Origin: Roseiarcus sp963696665
Lineage (GTDB): Bacteria; Pseudomonadota; Alphaproteobacteria; Rhizobiales; Beijerinckiaceae
DNA length: 64,000 nucleotides
Reading direction: 5' to 3'
NCBI GenBank assembly: GCA_963696665.1
Contig: CAVOLE010000031.1
Span: 372,001 to 436,000 of the forward strand
In this document: piece by piece, positions 7,253-16,825 of the stretch
Numbering within the stretch: position 1 is the stretch's first letter
How the letters are laid out: each line of letters starts with the position of its first letter
Made by a program: the position numbers and the translations under genes
Notes under the pieces: model-generated
Told to the model about the DNA's origin: nothing
What the model saw: the letters and a program-made list of their open reading frames with translations, nothing else
Databases searched by the model: none

Positions 7253-8278
7253 CTAGCGAGGAATTCGCCTAACGTTGTCCGTCTTCAGGCGTACGAGAAA
7301 TCTTGCATATTCTGCTTGAGCATGTCGGATAGCTTTGTCCTTGAGGAAGTCCTTCCACCCGGTGAAAACTGCGTAATCATTTACGCGAAGCAACTCGTCT
7401 AATTTCCTCGACAATTCAGCCATTGTCATTGGTTTGCCGCGCATAGCTTTCGACTCTACATACAATAGGAATTGTTCACAAAGAAGGTGCAGCGTATATA
7501 ATTCGTCACGATCCAGATAATTCTTTCCGATTTTCGTTTCGTCAATGGTTGGCATGTTGCCAGCAAAAACCTGAAGACCCATATTCGGTTTACGGTGGTC
7601 AGCTCTCTCGATAATTATTTCCGACGCGGTGCTGCCAGTAATTGCATAATGGAACTTATCTTGTAATAGAGCATAAAACTTTCGGCATTCTTTATAATTG
7701 CTGATATAGTCCGTTGATGCTAGCTTGAAGAACTCGCGTACATTGGCGTATATATTTTTCTCTTCGGCCCTAAGACTTCTTAGGTCTGCGGCAAGCTTGT
7801 TCAGTGCGCGCGGGTCCTCGCGCAATCGGGTTTCGTTGAGCGCGTATCCGTCTACGATGTACGATCGAAGAGTTTGATAGGCCCATTTCCGGAATAGAGC
7901 GGCTTTCGGCGACTTCACACGGAATCCAACAGCCAAAATCATATCTAGGTCATAATGGGAAGTTTCGTAATCTTTCCCGTCACTTGCAGTTGACCGGAAT
8001 TTCCGGACAACTGAACTTTCTTCCAATTCGCCCTCTGCGATGATTGATTTAATATGTTCGTTGATCGTCCTTTTATCGCGCTCAAACAGATCAGCAATTT
8101 GCTGTTGCGTTGCCCAAACGGTATCGCCCGTAACATCGATGTTGATAGCTAGACTCTTATCGCCGGTCTTGTAGCTTACCAATTCAAGCTCGATCTGCTT
8201 CGCGCTTTCATTGGCTGCCTTGGTAGCACGTTTTGCTGCGGCGGCTACTTTCCCCGGTCCGGTAGGCGTTGTGGCCAT
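7253..8278 (-). CDS. RhuM family protein
   Basis: 341 residues of the virulence RhuM family, which is common in genomic islands and beside defence genes but has no proven biochemical role. Characteristic segments are DTVWATQQQIADLFERDKRT, followed by the NEHIKSI helix and HYDLDMILAVGFRVKSPKA. The first part resembles a helix-turn-helix. I start at MATTPTGPG, because GGGAGGGA stands about nine bases before it. The ATG three codons upstream has almost no spacing from that site. A promoter-like pair TTGACG and TTTACA with a 17-base spacer is upstream. It is the last passenger before the right end of the transposon. Confidence 0.85.
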   Translation of the reverse strand: MATTPTGPGKVAAAAKRATKAANESAKQIELELVSYKTGDKSLAINIDVTGDTVWATQQQIADLFERDKRTINEHIKSIIAEGELEESSVVRKFRSTASDGKDYETSHYDLDMILAVGFRVKSPKAALFRKWAYQTLRSYIVDGYALNETRLREDPRALNKLAADLRSLRAEEKNIYANVREFFKLASTDYISNYKECRKFYALLQDKFHYAITGSTASEIIIERADHRKPNMGLQVFAGNMPTIDETKIGKNYLDRDELYTLHLLCEQFLLYVESKAMRGKPMTMAELSRKLDELLRVNDYAVFTGWKDFLKDKAIRHAQAEYARFLVRLKTDNVRRIPR

Positions 8279-8345
8279 AGGGGTCATTCCCTCCCTCGCA
8301 TAGGTGGTGTGCGCGGGAATACTACACTCTGCCACGTGATTCGGG

Positions 8346-8374
8346 TGTAAAAGTCGCGTGATGCCCGCCGTCAA
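8346..8374 (-). promoter_or_regulatory. Promoter of the RhuM-family gene
   Basis: Minus-strand TTGACG (complement of 8369-8374) and TTTACA (complement of 8346-8351) have an ideal 17-base spacer, about 70 bases upstream of the chosen start codon. Confidence 0.5.
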
Positions 8375-8439
8375 ACAGGCTTTTGGAGGGCCGCCGACGG
8401 CGGGCCTTATGCGCGCCCCAATCTTCTACCAATAGGGTT

Positions 8440-8464
8440 TGGTCCCGTAAAGTATAATATCGCC
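8440..8464 (-). repeat. Right terminal inverted repeat of the IS1595 transposon
   Basis: The reverse complement matches 5164-5188 at 24 of 25 bases. It is followed directly by the target duplication GAGAGAAT (8465-8472). Confidence 0.9.
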
Positions 8465-8470
8465 GAGAGA

Positions 8471-8499
8471 ATCCAAGGAAATCCAAGGAAATCCAAGGC
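8471..8499. repeat. Three tandem copies of a 10-bp unit
   Basis: ATCCAAGGAA occurs twice and then ATCCAAGGC, beginning inside the target duplication of the transposon. Joining the flanks shows the array was at the target site before insertion. The stretch from here to rlpA (8500-8623) shows no gene. Confidence 0.75.
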
Positions 8500-8623
8500 T
8501 CGTAAACGGGGTCTTTGCAGCGAAAGGGCAGCGCGCCAAGAAAACCCAAACGGATCGCCCGGACAATGTCGCGGGCCGGCCGCCCGCGAAGGAGCCCCGT
8601 CTCCATCCACAAGGCAAAGCGCC

Positions 8624-9844
8624 CTAATAGTCTGCCCGAGCGGACCTCGCGGGCTTCAGATGGTCAAACGCGCTGGTCGGCTTCTTCGGCGGCAGGCGAA
8701 CCGGTCCCGAATAGTAAAGCGCCCGCTCCGCGCTGGCGTGAAGCTCGAGCCGGTGAGGGGGCATGACCGCGTGTAAGGACGAGACGCGCCTGGACGAAAC
8801 CGGGGAGGACGGGGCGGCAGCCGCGAACCTTGAGCCGCGGCTCAGGCTGAGATCGAACGGGCGCGCCGGCGGCAGCGGAACCGGGGCTCTCGACAGATGG
8901 CTGGAATGGATCGGCTCCGGCGGCGTCGGGGCCGCGTCGTCGGATTCAGCGGGCGCCGCGCCGGAGTTATGAGGCGGGGCCGCGACTGGCGCCGGCTCAG
9001 GCGGCGGGGAAGGCTCAGAACTTGCGACCTGTACCGGCGGGGGTTCCGGCTGAGGCGCCGGAGCTGGCTGGGCCTCAGGTTGCGGCTGGGACTGTTGTCC
9101 GCCGCGGCCGCCGCCGGAAAAGAACGACCAGATCGTTTGCGTCTGCTCGGCGGCGGCGTCGGCCACCATGACCGGCGCCGGATAGCCAATCATATTGGCT
9201 GGCGACCCGTCGGTGCGCAGGCTCGCCAGCAATTGCGAATCGTCCGATCCTTCGAGCGGCGCGGGCCCGACATAATCGACCTTCACTTTCGCCGTGCCCA
9301 TCGCCTTCATGTCGAGGACGTCGGCGACGCGCGACGAAACGTCCATCACCCGGCCGGCGTGGTAGGGCCCGCGATCATTGACCCGCACGATCACCGAATA
9401 GCCGTTCTCGAGATTGGTCACCCGAGCATAGCTCGGCAGCGGCATCGTGGGATGGGCGGCCGACAGCGAGGCCATGTCGTAGACCTCGCCGTTGGCCGTG
9501 CGGCGGCCATGGAAGGCTGCCCCATACCAGGACGCCATGCCCACCGCGGAATAGGAAGGGTCCACGCCGGGATAATACCGATGGCCGGCGACCGTGTAGG
9601 GCCGGCCGACCAGATATTGGCCCCCGCCGCGAGGCACCGGCTCGCCATCGGCGATCACCTTCCGGCTGGCGCGGCCATACTTTGCCTGGGAGAAATACTC
9701 ATGGCCGTGGTGGTGATATGAAAGATGGGTGGGCTCGGGGGTGGCGCAGCCGGCAAGCGCCAAAGCGGCCACGCCCAGGCTCAGAGCGCGTCGCCATCCC
9801 CGATGACCCGCATAAACGTGCGGGTTAAGGCCCGAAACGCTCAT
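8624..9844 (-). CDS. rlpA: Septal ring lytic transglycosylase RlpA family lipoprotein
   Basis: RlpA cleaves naked glycan strands at the division septum. From MSVSGLNPH the protein has a lipoprotein signal with lipobox LALAGC, then the double-psi beta-barrel: GMASWYGAAFHGRRTANGE, YARVTNLENG and VRVNDRGPYHAGRVMDVS, which includes the catalytic Asp region. After the barrel comes a long Pro/Glu-rich linker and a basic tail, with no SPOR domain visible, so peptidoglycan binding would rely on other features. About 406 residues. In-frame codons upstream of the signal peptide were rejected. Confidence 0.9.
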   Translation of the reverse strand: MSVSGLNPHVYAGHRGWRRALSLGVAALALAGCATPEPTHLSYHHHGHEYFSQAKYGRASRKVIADGEPVPRGGGQYLVGRPYTVAGHRYYPGVDPSYSAVGMASWYGAAFHGRRTANGEVYDMASLSAAHPTMPLPSYARVTNLENGYSVIVRVNDRGPYHAGRVMDVSSRVADVLDMKAMGTAKVKVDYVGPAPLEGSDDSQLLASLRTDGSPANMIGYPAPVMVADAAAEQTQTIWSFFSGGGRGGQQSQPQPEAQPAPAPQPEPPPVQVASSEPSPPPEPAPVAAPPHNSGAAPAESDDAAPTPPEPIHSSHLSRAPVPLPPARPFDLSLSRGSRFAAAAPSSPVSSRRVSSLHAVMPPHRLELHASAERALYYSGPVRLPPKKPTSAFDHLKPARSARADY

Positions 9845-10661
9845 CACGCTTACTCGGGTCGCCCGGCAGCGCCAGGTTCGAGCTTCAAACGCCGAGCCCG
9901 CCACAGCGACAGAATATTTCCGAACCATCAAGCCCGCTGCGCACTATTGATCCCGCTTCGTTTCGAATTCGCTAACGAATTCCGACCCCGCCGCCGAACA
10001 AGCCATCGCCCGCCAATGCGCTTGAGACAGCGCTGATTCGGTCTCGGCGGTCCGCCACCCGCCGCATTTCCGCCTCGGAGGAGTGACCCCTAATCGCGGC
10101 AACAACGTGACCAGCCCGCGGCGCAGGGAGCCGGATGGGCGGGCCGGTCACCAGGCGAGAGCCAGAGCGCACCTCTAGCGAGGGGTTTCGAATCGCATCC
10201 CCCGGATTGCCGCCGCATTTGGACGCGGAAAAGTATAGTCGCCGGGTCGAACCATCACTGCCGCAATATCGCGACGGTAATCTGCATATATAGATTGGTG
10301 ATTGCCAGAAAAGGCAGGGCGGCCCGAGCGCCTGAGCGCTCGAACCGCCCAGTTTTTTTGGAAGCGACTTTGCCAGACGAACTTGCTGCAAGCCCTCCCG
10401 GCTGGTGCTAGTCGCGTCGCCTCCATCCTCGCCGCGTTACTCATCGGGTTGAAGGGGGTTCTCAACTCGAAGGCCCAGGTTAAAACCCGTCGCGACGTCA
10501 CGCTTTAATCACAGTCCAGGGCAAACGTCCACTGAAATATGGCGTTCCCGGTGTCATTGAAGTTTCATCCACAGAAACCTCTTCTCCGTTGTTGCGAGTA
10601 ATTTCCGTAGAATTGCGACCTCAGAGCAGTCGGTTCGTCGCTCTCTTGTGTGATCGGCCTG
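9845..10661. other. Long intergenic region with an orphan terminator
   Basis: About 800 bases lie between rlpA and yjbQ. Translations in all frames look like random high-GC shadow. The only clear signal is the hairpin and T-run described at 10317-10359 on the plus strand, where no protein gene is present upstream. Confidence 0.5.
10317..10359 (+). terminator. Rho-independent terminator without an upstream gene
   Basis: A long hairpin (outer arms GGGCGG and CCGCCC, inner arms GAGCGC and GCGCTC around CTGA) ends with a run of seven T. It lies on the plus strand while both neighbouring genes are on the minus strand. It may therefore end a small RNA encoded at about 10200-10360; a TATAGT box is visible at 10234. 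Confidence 0.65.
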
Positions 10662-11090
10662 TCATTCGCCAATCAAATGCAAGGCGATTTCTCGTCGATG
10701 CGGCGAACGCCTGTGCTCGAACAAGTAAATCCCTTGCCACGTCCCCAAAGCGAGCCGCCCGTGCAGGATCGGGATCGCAAGCTGCACTCCGGTCAACGCG
10801 GTGCGAATGTGCGCAGGCATGTCATCGGCGCCTTCATCCGCGTGCCGGTATCGAGTCGCGTCCTCGGGCGCCAGGCGGTCGAAAAACGTCTCCAGATCCG
10901 CGCGAACGTCGGGCGCGGCGTTTTCCTGGATGAGCAATCCGGCCGAGGTGTGCCGGCAAAAGAGGGTCAAAAGTCCATTCTCGATGGCATGGGGTTTCAG
11001 CCAATTCAGGACGTCGCGGGTGATTTCGACGAGCCCGCGGCCACGGGTTGAGATCGAAAGAATGTCAATGAATTGGCGCATCTCGGGCAC
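10662..11090 (-). CDS. YjbQ family protein (UPF0047)
   Basis: 142 residues, full length for the YjbQ/UPF0047 family, whose members have weak thiamine-phosphate synthase activity but an uncertain main role. Diagnostic segments are GLLTLFCRHTSAGLLIQENA, the DADEGADDMPAH-like YRHADEGADDMPAHIR, and LALGTWQGIYLFEHR at the end. The reading frame opens with GTG; an ATG three codons in is an equally good start, and no strong ribosome site decides. Single gene, convergent with nothing nearby. Confidence 0.88.
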   Translation of the reverse strand: MPEMRQFIDILSISTRGRGLVEITRDVLNWLKPHAIENGLLTLFCRHTSAGLLIQENAAPDVRADLETFFDRLAPEDATRYRHADEGADDMPAHIRTALTGVQLAIPILHGRLALGTWQGIYLFEHRRSPHRREIALHLIGE

Positions 11091-11185
11091 GCTGCCGTCA
11101 CGGGACTGGTAGCATTGGGAACAGTTCGGCGATTTTGGCGTTGTCGACGCGCCCCGAGTGATGGGTTGACGAAGAAGAGGCCAAA

Positions 11186-11338
11186 ATGCGTCTTATCATA
11201 CTCATCATTCTGATCATTCTGATCGTCGGCGCCCTGCCCTCTTGGCCTTACAGCGCCGGCTGGGGCTACTATCCGGTCGGCGGACTCGGGACTATCCTCA
11301 TCATCCTCCTCATTCTGGCCTTGCTTGGATATGTCTAG
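11186..11338 (+). CDS. DUF3309 family small membrane protein
   Basis: A 50-residue hydrophobic peptide: MRLIILIILI, then GALPSWPYSAGWGYYPVGG and LGTILIILLILALLGYV. Two membrane segments flank the WPYSxGWGYYPxGG core that defines DUF3309 in alphaproteobacteria. An AGAGG ribosome site stands five bases before the ATG. Function unknown; relatives often sit near stress or envelope genes, as DUF883 does here. Confidence 0.88.
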   Translation: MRLIILIILIILIVGALPSWPYSAGWGYYPVGGLGTILIILLILALLGYV

Positions 11339-11379
11339 CGGAGCCAAGGACGAACACATTCCCGTCCACTAAAAAGCAA

Positions 11380-11404
11380 ACCCCGCCGCGACCGCGGCGG
11401 GGTT
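11380..11404. terminator. Terminator-like hairpin between convergent genes
   Basis: ACCCCGCCGCG and CGCGGCGGGGT form a near-perfect stem around ACC. It is preceded by a run of A and followed by TTCAAGTT, so it can serve the DUF3309 gene on the plus strand and DUF883 on the minus strand. Confidence 0.65.
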
Positions 11405-11435
11405 CAAGTTGGTAGCGTCGACGCCGTCTGCTTCA

Positions 11436-11822
11436 CTACCGTCGCCAGATCACCCCGACCAGGAACCCGAGGCCCAGAGCGAGAGCGAGAGTGGATAGCG
11501 GGCGCTCTTGAATCGCATCCTGGAGCGTGTCGCCGAGCGAAGCGGCCTGCGACTGCGCCCTATCGGCGACGACGCCGAGCCGATCGGAGGCGTCATTCGC
11601 CATGGACTCCAAATTAGCGCGGGCATGTTTGAGACCGCGCTTCCCCTGCTCTTGCGCGGCCGCGCCGATATCGCTTGCAGCGTCCGAAACCTGATCAGAA
11701 AGATCCCCAATTGCATCTCTCATGTTGGCCATCTCCTTTTCTAGCCGGGCAAAGGCGTTGTCGTTGTCTGCGCCTTGCGCTCCGTTGCTTTGTTCAGCGC
11801 CGGACGGAAAGTCAGATGTCAT
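11436..11822 (-). CDS. DUF883 (ElaB/YqjD-like) membrane-anchored protein
   Basis: 128 residues. A long amphipathic coiled-coil-like helix (EKEMANMRDAIGDLSDQVSD onward) ends in one C-terminal membrane anchor, ALGLGFLVGVIWRR, the classic layout of DUF883. The E. coli relatives YqjD and ElaB bind stationary-phase ribosomes at the inner membrane; the same role here is an inference. The only gene between the terminator at 11380 and the AI-2E permease, which ends 60 bases upstream. Confidence 0.85.
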   Translation of the reverse strand: MTSDFPSGAEQSNGAQGADNDNAFARLEKEMANMRDAIGDLSDQVSDAASDIGAAAQEQGKRGLKHARANLESMANDASDRLGVVADRAQSQAASLGDTLQDAIQERPLSTLALALGLGFLVGVIWRR

Positions 11823-11882
11823 CCGTGCCTCCGCGGTTGAAGTTAACCTCGGTTCGCGCGGAAGGTTCCGCGCTGGGGCGAT

Positions 11883-12956
11883 CTAATGGTCTTCGTCGAC
11901 ATACAGCCGCTGCCTCAGGATCAGCGCCACCATCAGAATTGGCGACGAAAGGAACGCGCCCATCGGGCCCCAAAGCCAGGTCCAAAACGCGAGCGAGAGC
12001 AGGACCGCGAGCGCATTCAGTTCGAGGTGACGCCCGATGATCATTGGAGTCAAGAACTGACCTTCGACCGTGATCACCATGAGAAACCCTGCAGCGGGAA
12101 GGAGGCCCAACAGGAAGGTTGGCTCGGCCACCACCCCGACCACGAGAAGAACCACGAACATCGCGATCGGTCCGACAATTGGGATGAAGTTCAGCGTCGC
12201 CGCCAGCGCGCCGAATCCGATCGCGTTCGGCATTCCGGTCAGCCAGCAAATGATCCCAGCCATCGTCCCGACGCCAACGTTGATCAATGAAACGATCAAC
12301 AGATAGTTCGCCAGCCCGGATTCGATTTCGTTAAGGATCTTGAGCGTCGTCAGACGCAAGTCGCGGCTCGCGAATGTCATCACGAGGCCACGCCGCAAGT
12401 CCGGCCATTCCGAGATAACCAAAAGCAGCACCACGAGAAAGAAAAGAAAGCCTGTGATTGGCGGCAACAGGATGGAGATCGTCGACGGAACCCAGGAAAT
12501 TCCGGGTATAGGTATCGCGACCCCTTCCGCGGACGGGGGTTCGCCAATGGTTGAGCTGAAACGCCGCCATGCCTCGATCAGACCGTCGAATACATGCAGC
12601 TTCTCCTTCAGTGATGCGACCATACCCGGCAAGCCATTCGCGAGTTCAGACACGCGCGGGAAGATGAGCAGGACTACGAAAGCGAGTATCAGTGTCACGC
12701 TGGCCACCAGCAGGAGCGCAACGAGCGGGCGCGGAACGTGCAGCGCTTCGAGTCTCCGAGCCGCCGGACCCAACATGACGCCGACCACGAAAGCCGCCAC
12801 GACGGGCAACATGACCTCGCGCGCGGCGTAGAGAACGAAGCCGGCTGCGACTACAGCAAGGATCGCCACCGACCAGGCCGAAATTTCCCGCAACGTGATT
12901 TCGGGATGCGGATTCTCCTCCGTCGCCGCCGTCTCGGGACGCTGGCCTTCTCCCAT
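11883..12956 (-). CDS. AI-2E family transporter
   Basis: Inner-membrane permease of PF01594, about 357 residues from MGEGQRPETAA. After a short soluble N-terminus come paired membrane helices (LAVVAAGFVLYAAREVMLPV), a soluble middle domain, and the conserved ending with TLNFIPIVGPI and WGPMGAFLSSPILMV. Family members export AI-2 or act as Na+/H+ antiporters; the substrate cannot be told. A longer in-frame N-terminus was rejected. A second member lies at 17910-18953 on the other side of the NHEJ genes. Confidence 0.87.
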   Translation of the reverse strand: MGEGQRPETAATEENPHPEITLREISAWSVAILAVVAAGFVLYAAREVMLPVVAAFVVGVMLGPAARRLEALHVPRPLVALLLVASVTLILAFVVLLIFPRVSELANGLPGMVASLKEKLHVFDGLIEAWRRFSSTIGEPPSAEGVAIPIPGISWVPSTISILLPPITGFLFFLVVLLLVISEWPDLRRGLVMTFASRDLRLTTLKILNEIESGLANYLLIVSLINVGVGTMAGIICWLTGMPNAIGFGALAATLNFIPIVGPIAMFVVLLVVGVVAEPTFLLGLLPAAGFLMVITVEGQFLTPMIIGRHLELNALAVLLSLAFWTWLWGPMGAFLSSPILMVALILRQRLYVDEDH

Positions 12957-13193
12957 TATCCCTCCGCTTCGCCGCGGGAGCTGCGCCGCATCCATCGGCG
13001 AAACACTTTTGGCGACTATCCTAGTCCCGCGCACCAGCAGCGTCGAGGTGATGTGACGGCCCGGATAAACAGATTTGTGCTCCAAACGTTCCAGAAGCGA
13101 CGTTTCTCACTACGGGATCAAAGTTTGACCGTCCGGCATTGAGGATTTAATCGTTGCGGCTTAGGCCGCTCTCAGAACCTTGAGAGGTCGACA

Positions 13194-14070
13194 TTGTCGC
13201 CGAGAGCAAGCTGGAAAGGTTTCTTGAAGATCGCCGACGTGACGGTCCCGGTCGGCCTTTACGCCGCCGCTTCATTGAGTGAGCGCATCGCCCTCCACAC
13301 GATCAATCGACCCACTGGCCATCGCGTTCGGCGCGAGTTCGTCGACGCGGAGACCGGAGAAGCCGTGGACCGCGACGAGCAGGTCAAAGGCTATGAGGTG
13401 GCGAAGGGCGAATACGTGTCGGTGGAGCCGGACGAAATCGCCGCGGTCATGCCCCACGGCGACAAGACGCTCACCGTCTCCGCGTTTGTCGATTTGGCCG
13501 ACGTCGACGATCTCTATTTCGACAAGCCCTATTACCTCGGCCCCTCGGACCGGAGCGCCGATGAAACCTTCGCATTGGTGCGTGAGGGCATGCGCGCGGC
13601 CAAGGTCGCCGCGGTCGCCCAGGCGGTCCTCTTTCGGCGCGTCCGGACCGTGCTCATCCGTCCTCTTGACAAGGGATTGGCAACCTCGATGCTGAACTAC
13701 GACTACGAAGTGCGTTCCCCCGAAGCAGGCGTTTTCGGACGTCCCAACGAAGGCGATCACCGGCGAGATGCTGGATCTCGCCGTCCACATCATCAAGACC
13801 AAGCAAGGCGCATTCGATCCGCGCGAGTTTCAGGATCGCTACGAGGACGCGCTGGCTGAATTGGTCAAGCTCAAGCTCGAAGGGAAGGCGATCCCCAAGC
13901 GCGCGCCGGCGCACAGCGAACCGACGGTCAATCTCATGCAGGCGTTGCGCGACAGCGCCGCCGCCGGCCCGCGCAATCAGCCGAGCGGCAAAGCTTCGCC
14001 AAAGAAAAAGACCGGCCGGCGCGCCGCCACGAAAGCAAAGCCGACCGCGCCGCGACGCAAGGCGGGCTGA
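13194..14070 (+). CDS. ku: Ku protein 1 (NHEJ), one apparent frameshift
   Basis: Bacterial Ku binds DNA ends and recruits LigD. The protein starts at a TTG after AGAGGT and reads SPRASWKGFLKIADVTVPVG, then the conserved VDAETGEAV and DKPYYLGP. After NYDYEVRSP the frame is lost, and QAFSDVPTKAITGEMLDLA continues one base out. Dropping one C from the run at 13717-13721 restores it. The C-terminus is Lys/Arg-rich (SPKKKTGRRAATK), the extended basic tail seen in many Ku proteins. Three bases separate its stop from ligD, so the two form an operon. Confidence 0.87.
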
Positions 14071-14073
14071 GGC

Positions 14074-16621
14074 ATGGCGCTCGAGACTTACAGGAAAAAG
14101 CGCAATTTCGCCGCGACCGCAGAGCCCAAGGGCGCCGCCCCACTTGCGGACAGCAATATCTTTGTCGTCCAGAAGCATGACGCGACGCGGCTGCATTACG
14201 ACTTCCGGCTGGCGCTGGACGGGGTGCTGAAGAGCTGGGCGGTCACCCGCGGCCCGAGCCTCAATCCGGGCGAAAAACGCCTTGCGGTCGCGGTCGAGGA
14301 TCATCCGCTCGAATACTCTGATTTCGAGGGCACGATCGCCAAGGGCGAATATGGCGGCGGCTCGGTCATCGTCTGGGACAATGGCGCGTGGACGCCGATC
14401 GGAGATGCGCACCGGGGCCTGAAGAAGGGCCATCTCGAGTTCGAGCTTCACGGCCAGAAGCTGAAGGGTCGCTGGCATCTGGTGAGGATGCACGGCAAGC
14501 CGGGCGAGAAGCGCGAGAACTGGCTCCTGATCAAGGGCGACGACGAGTTCGCCCGCTCTCATGACGAGCCCGACATCCTCGAGGAGCGGCCGGAGTCGAT
14601 CAACACGGGCAGAACGATTGATGAGCTCGAAGGAGAGGCGCCAGGCTGGTCGTCGAAGACGGGAAAGATCGAGAAGCGCGACCGCGCCGGCGACGAGGCC
14701 GCTCAGCCCGGTCGAGGCGAGCGCACCGGCAAGGCGCCAGATCCGTCGGCGATCGAGGGAGCGACGAAAGCCCCCATGCCCGGCTTTATCGAGCCGATGC
14801 TGGCGACTCTGGCGAAGTTTCCGCCCACAGGCGACCGGTGGCTGCATGAGATCAAGTTCGACGGCTATCGGCTTCAAGCCCATATCGAGGATGGCAAGGT
14901 TTCGCTCTGGACCCGGGGCGGGCTCGATTGGACGAAGAAATTCGGCGACGGCGTTCAACAGGCGCTCAGAAACCTGCCCGTGCGCAAAGCCTTGATCGAT
15001 GGCGAACTGGTGGCCGAGAATGCGAGCGGCGTCTCTGAATTTTCGCTTCTGCAAGCGGATCTCAGTGAAGGGCGCTTCGACCGCTTCGCCTATTACGCCT
15101 TCGATTGCCTTTATCTCGACGGCTACGATTTGCGCGGAGCCGCGCTCGTCCACCGCAAGGAGATGCTTGGCCAGCTGATCGGCGCCGGCGGCGGCTCAAT
15201 TCGCTACAGCTCCCACTTCGTCGAGGACGGCAAGCTCGTGCTGCAGCGCGCTTGCGCGCTTGGTCTGGAAGGCATCGTCTCGAAGGCCAGCCAATCCGTC
15301 TATGTCTCGGGTCGCGGCAAGAGCTGGGTCAAGGCCAAGTGTTCGGCCCAGCAGGAGTTTGTCATCGCCGGCTACGTCCCCTCGTCGACCGGGCGCAAGG
15401 CGATCGGCTCACTTGTGCTCGGCGTCTATGACGGCGCAGACCTGCGCTATGTCGGGCGCGTCGGCACCGGGTTTTCCTCCAGCGTCGCCGAGGCTTTGTT
15501 CGCGCGGCTCGATGCGATGCGCATCCGGTCGAGCCCGTTCGCCAAGCGGCTCACGACGGCTGAAGCGCGCCAGGTCCGCTATGTTAAACCCGAGCTCATC
15601 GCCGAGATCGATTTCCGGGGCTGGACCGGGGACGGCCTGCTTCGTCAGGCGTCCTTTCAAGGCTTGCGCGAGGATAAGCTCGCGCGCGAGGTTGTGCGTG
15701 AGACGACCATGGCCACAAACGCCGCGCCTGAACGGCCGAAGAGCAGCGTGACGCTGACCCATCCCGATCGCATCTATTGGCCCGACGAGGGCGTCACGAA
15801 GGAAGGCCTCGCCGACTATTACGCCGAGGCTTGGGCGGTCATGAAACCGCTGGTCGTGAACCGGGCGCTGGCCCTCGTGCGCTGTCCGGACGGGATTGGC
15901 GGACAGACGTTCTTCCAGAAGCACGCCTGGAAGGGGCTCAACCGCAATATCGTCCTCGTCAAGGATCCGGCCGAGCCCGAACCGCTGATCAGCATTCGCG
16001 ACTTCGACGGGCTGATGGCGCTCGTGCAATCCGCAGCGCTCGAAATCCATCCCTGGGGATCGACCGTAACCGACTGGGAGCGGCCGGACATGATCGTGAT
16101 GGACCTCGACCCGGGTGAGGACGTGGACTGGACCTCGGTCATCGCGGCGGCGGGAGAGGTTCGCGACCGGCTGAAGAACTTGGGCCTCGCGTCGTTCGTC
16201 AAGACCTCGGGCGGCAAGGGACTGCACGTCGTCTCGCCTATCAAGCCGAAAGCGGAATGGCCGGCGGTGAAGGCGTTCACCAAAGCGATCGCCGAACTCG
16301 ATGGCGGCCGACAGCCCCGAGCGCTTCGTCTCGACCATCCCGAAGGCGAAGCGACACGGCAAGATCCTCATCGATTATTTGCGCAACCAGCGCGGCATGA
16401 CGGCGGTCTCCGCCTATTCCACCCGTGCGCGGCCGGGCGCGGCGGTCTCGATGCCTCTCGCCTGGGAGGAGCTTTCGCCCGAGATTGGACCCGCCTATTT
16501 CACCATCCGCAACGCCCCCGCGCGCCTCTCCTCCGTCGCCGATCCCTGGGCCGATTTCCGCGCCGCCGCCGCGCCGATCGAGGCGGAAGGCAAGAAGGCG
16601 AAGTCAACTCGGAAGCGGTAA
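14074..16621 (+). CDS. ligD: DNA ligase D, one apparent frameshift
   Basis: Multifunctional NHEJ enzyme of about 848 residues once the frame is joined. Domain order is phosphoesterase (HDATRLHYDFRLALDG, HPLEYSDFEGTIAKGEYGGG), ATP-dependent ligase (nucleotidyl lysine in HEIKFDGYRLQ; DGELV; GIVSK), then the archaeo-eukaryotic primase-type polymerase (HPDRIYWPDEGVTKEGLA, VMDLDPGEDVDW, KTSGGKGLHVVSPI). Near 16293-16303 one extra base breaks the frame, and MAADSPERFVSTIPKAKRHG continues in the other. A linker of about 60 residues between the first two domains is Gly/Glu-rich. Expressed with ku1. Confidence 0.92.
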
Positions 16622-16670
16622 CGGGCGCGGCGCTCGCTCCAACATTGTGCGACTTTGTTATGCCAGGCGT

Positions 16671-16803
16671 CATTGCGAGGAGCCGTAGGGCGTCGAAAGA
16701 CGCCCGTCTTTCGACGGGCTACGGCTACGAACCAATCCAGGGAACGCCGGGCGCCTTACGATCCTGGATCGCCACGTCGGCCTTCGGCCTCCTCGCGATG
16801 ACG
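16671..16803. repeat. Dispersed palindromic element, CGTCATTGCGAG family
   Basis: Ends CGTCATTGCGAGGAGCCG and CTCCTCGCGATGACGG are inverted copies. Between them is a nested palindrome GGCGTCGAAAGACGCC with CCGTCTTTCGACGGG, and AATCCAGG paired with TCCTGGAT. Related copies lie at 18965, 25052, 26078 and 63129. Confidence 0.75.
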
Positions 16804-16825
16804 GTTGCGGCGAAGGGAACTCGCG

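Larger units (their letters stand above)
5164..8464 (+). mobile_element. IS1595-family transposon with passenger genes
   Basis: The 3301-bp element is bounded by 25-bp terminal inverted repeats with one mismatch (5164-5188 and 8440-8464). Each begins GGCGATATTATACTT and ends ACGGGACCA. Both ends are flanked by the same 8 bases, GAGAGAAT (5156-5163 and 8465-8472), the target duplication length expected for IS1595. Inside lie the transposase, a minus-strand tRNA-protein-tRNA operon, a 55-codon ORF and a RhuM-family gene. The interior, especially 7.2-8.2 kb, is visibly more AT-rich than its surroundings, which fits recent acquisition. Several IS1595 subgroups are known to carry passengers; this set is not one I recognise. 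Confidence 0.9.
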
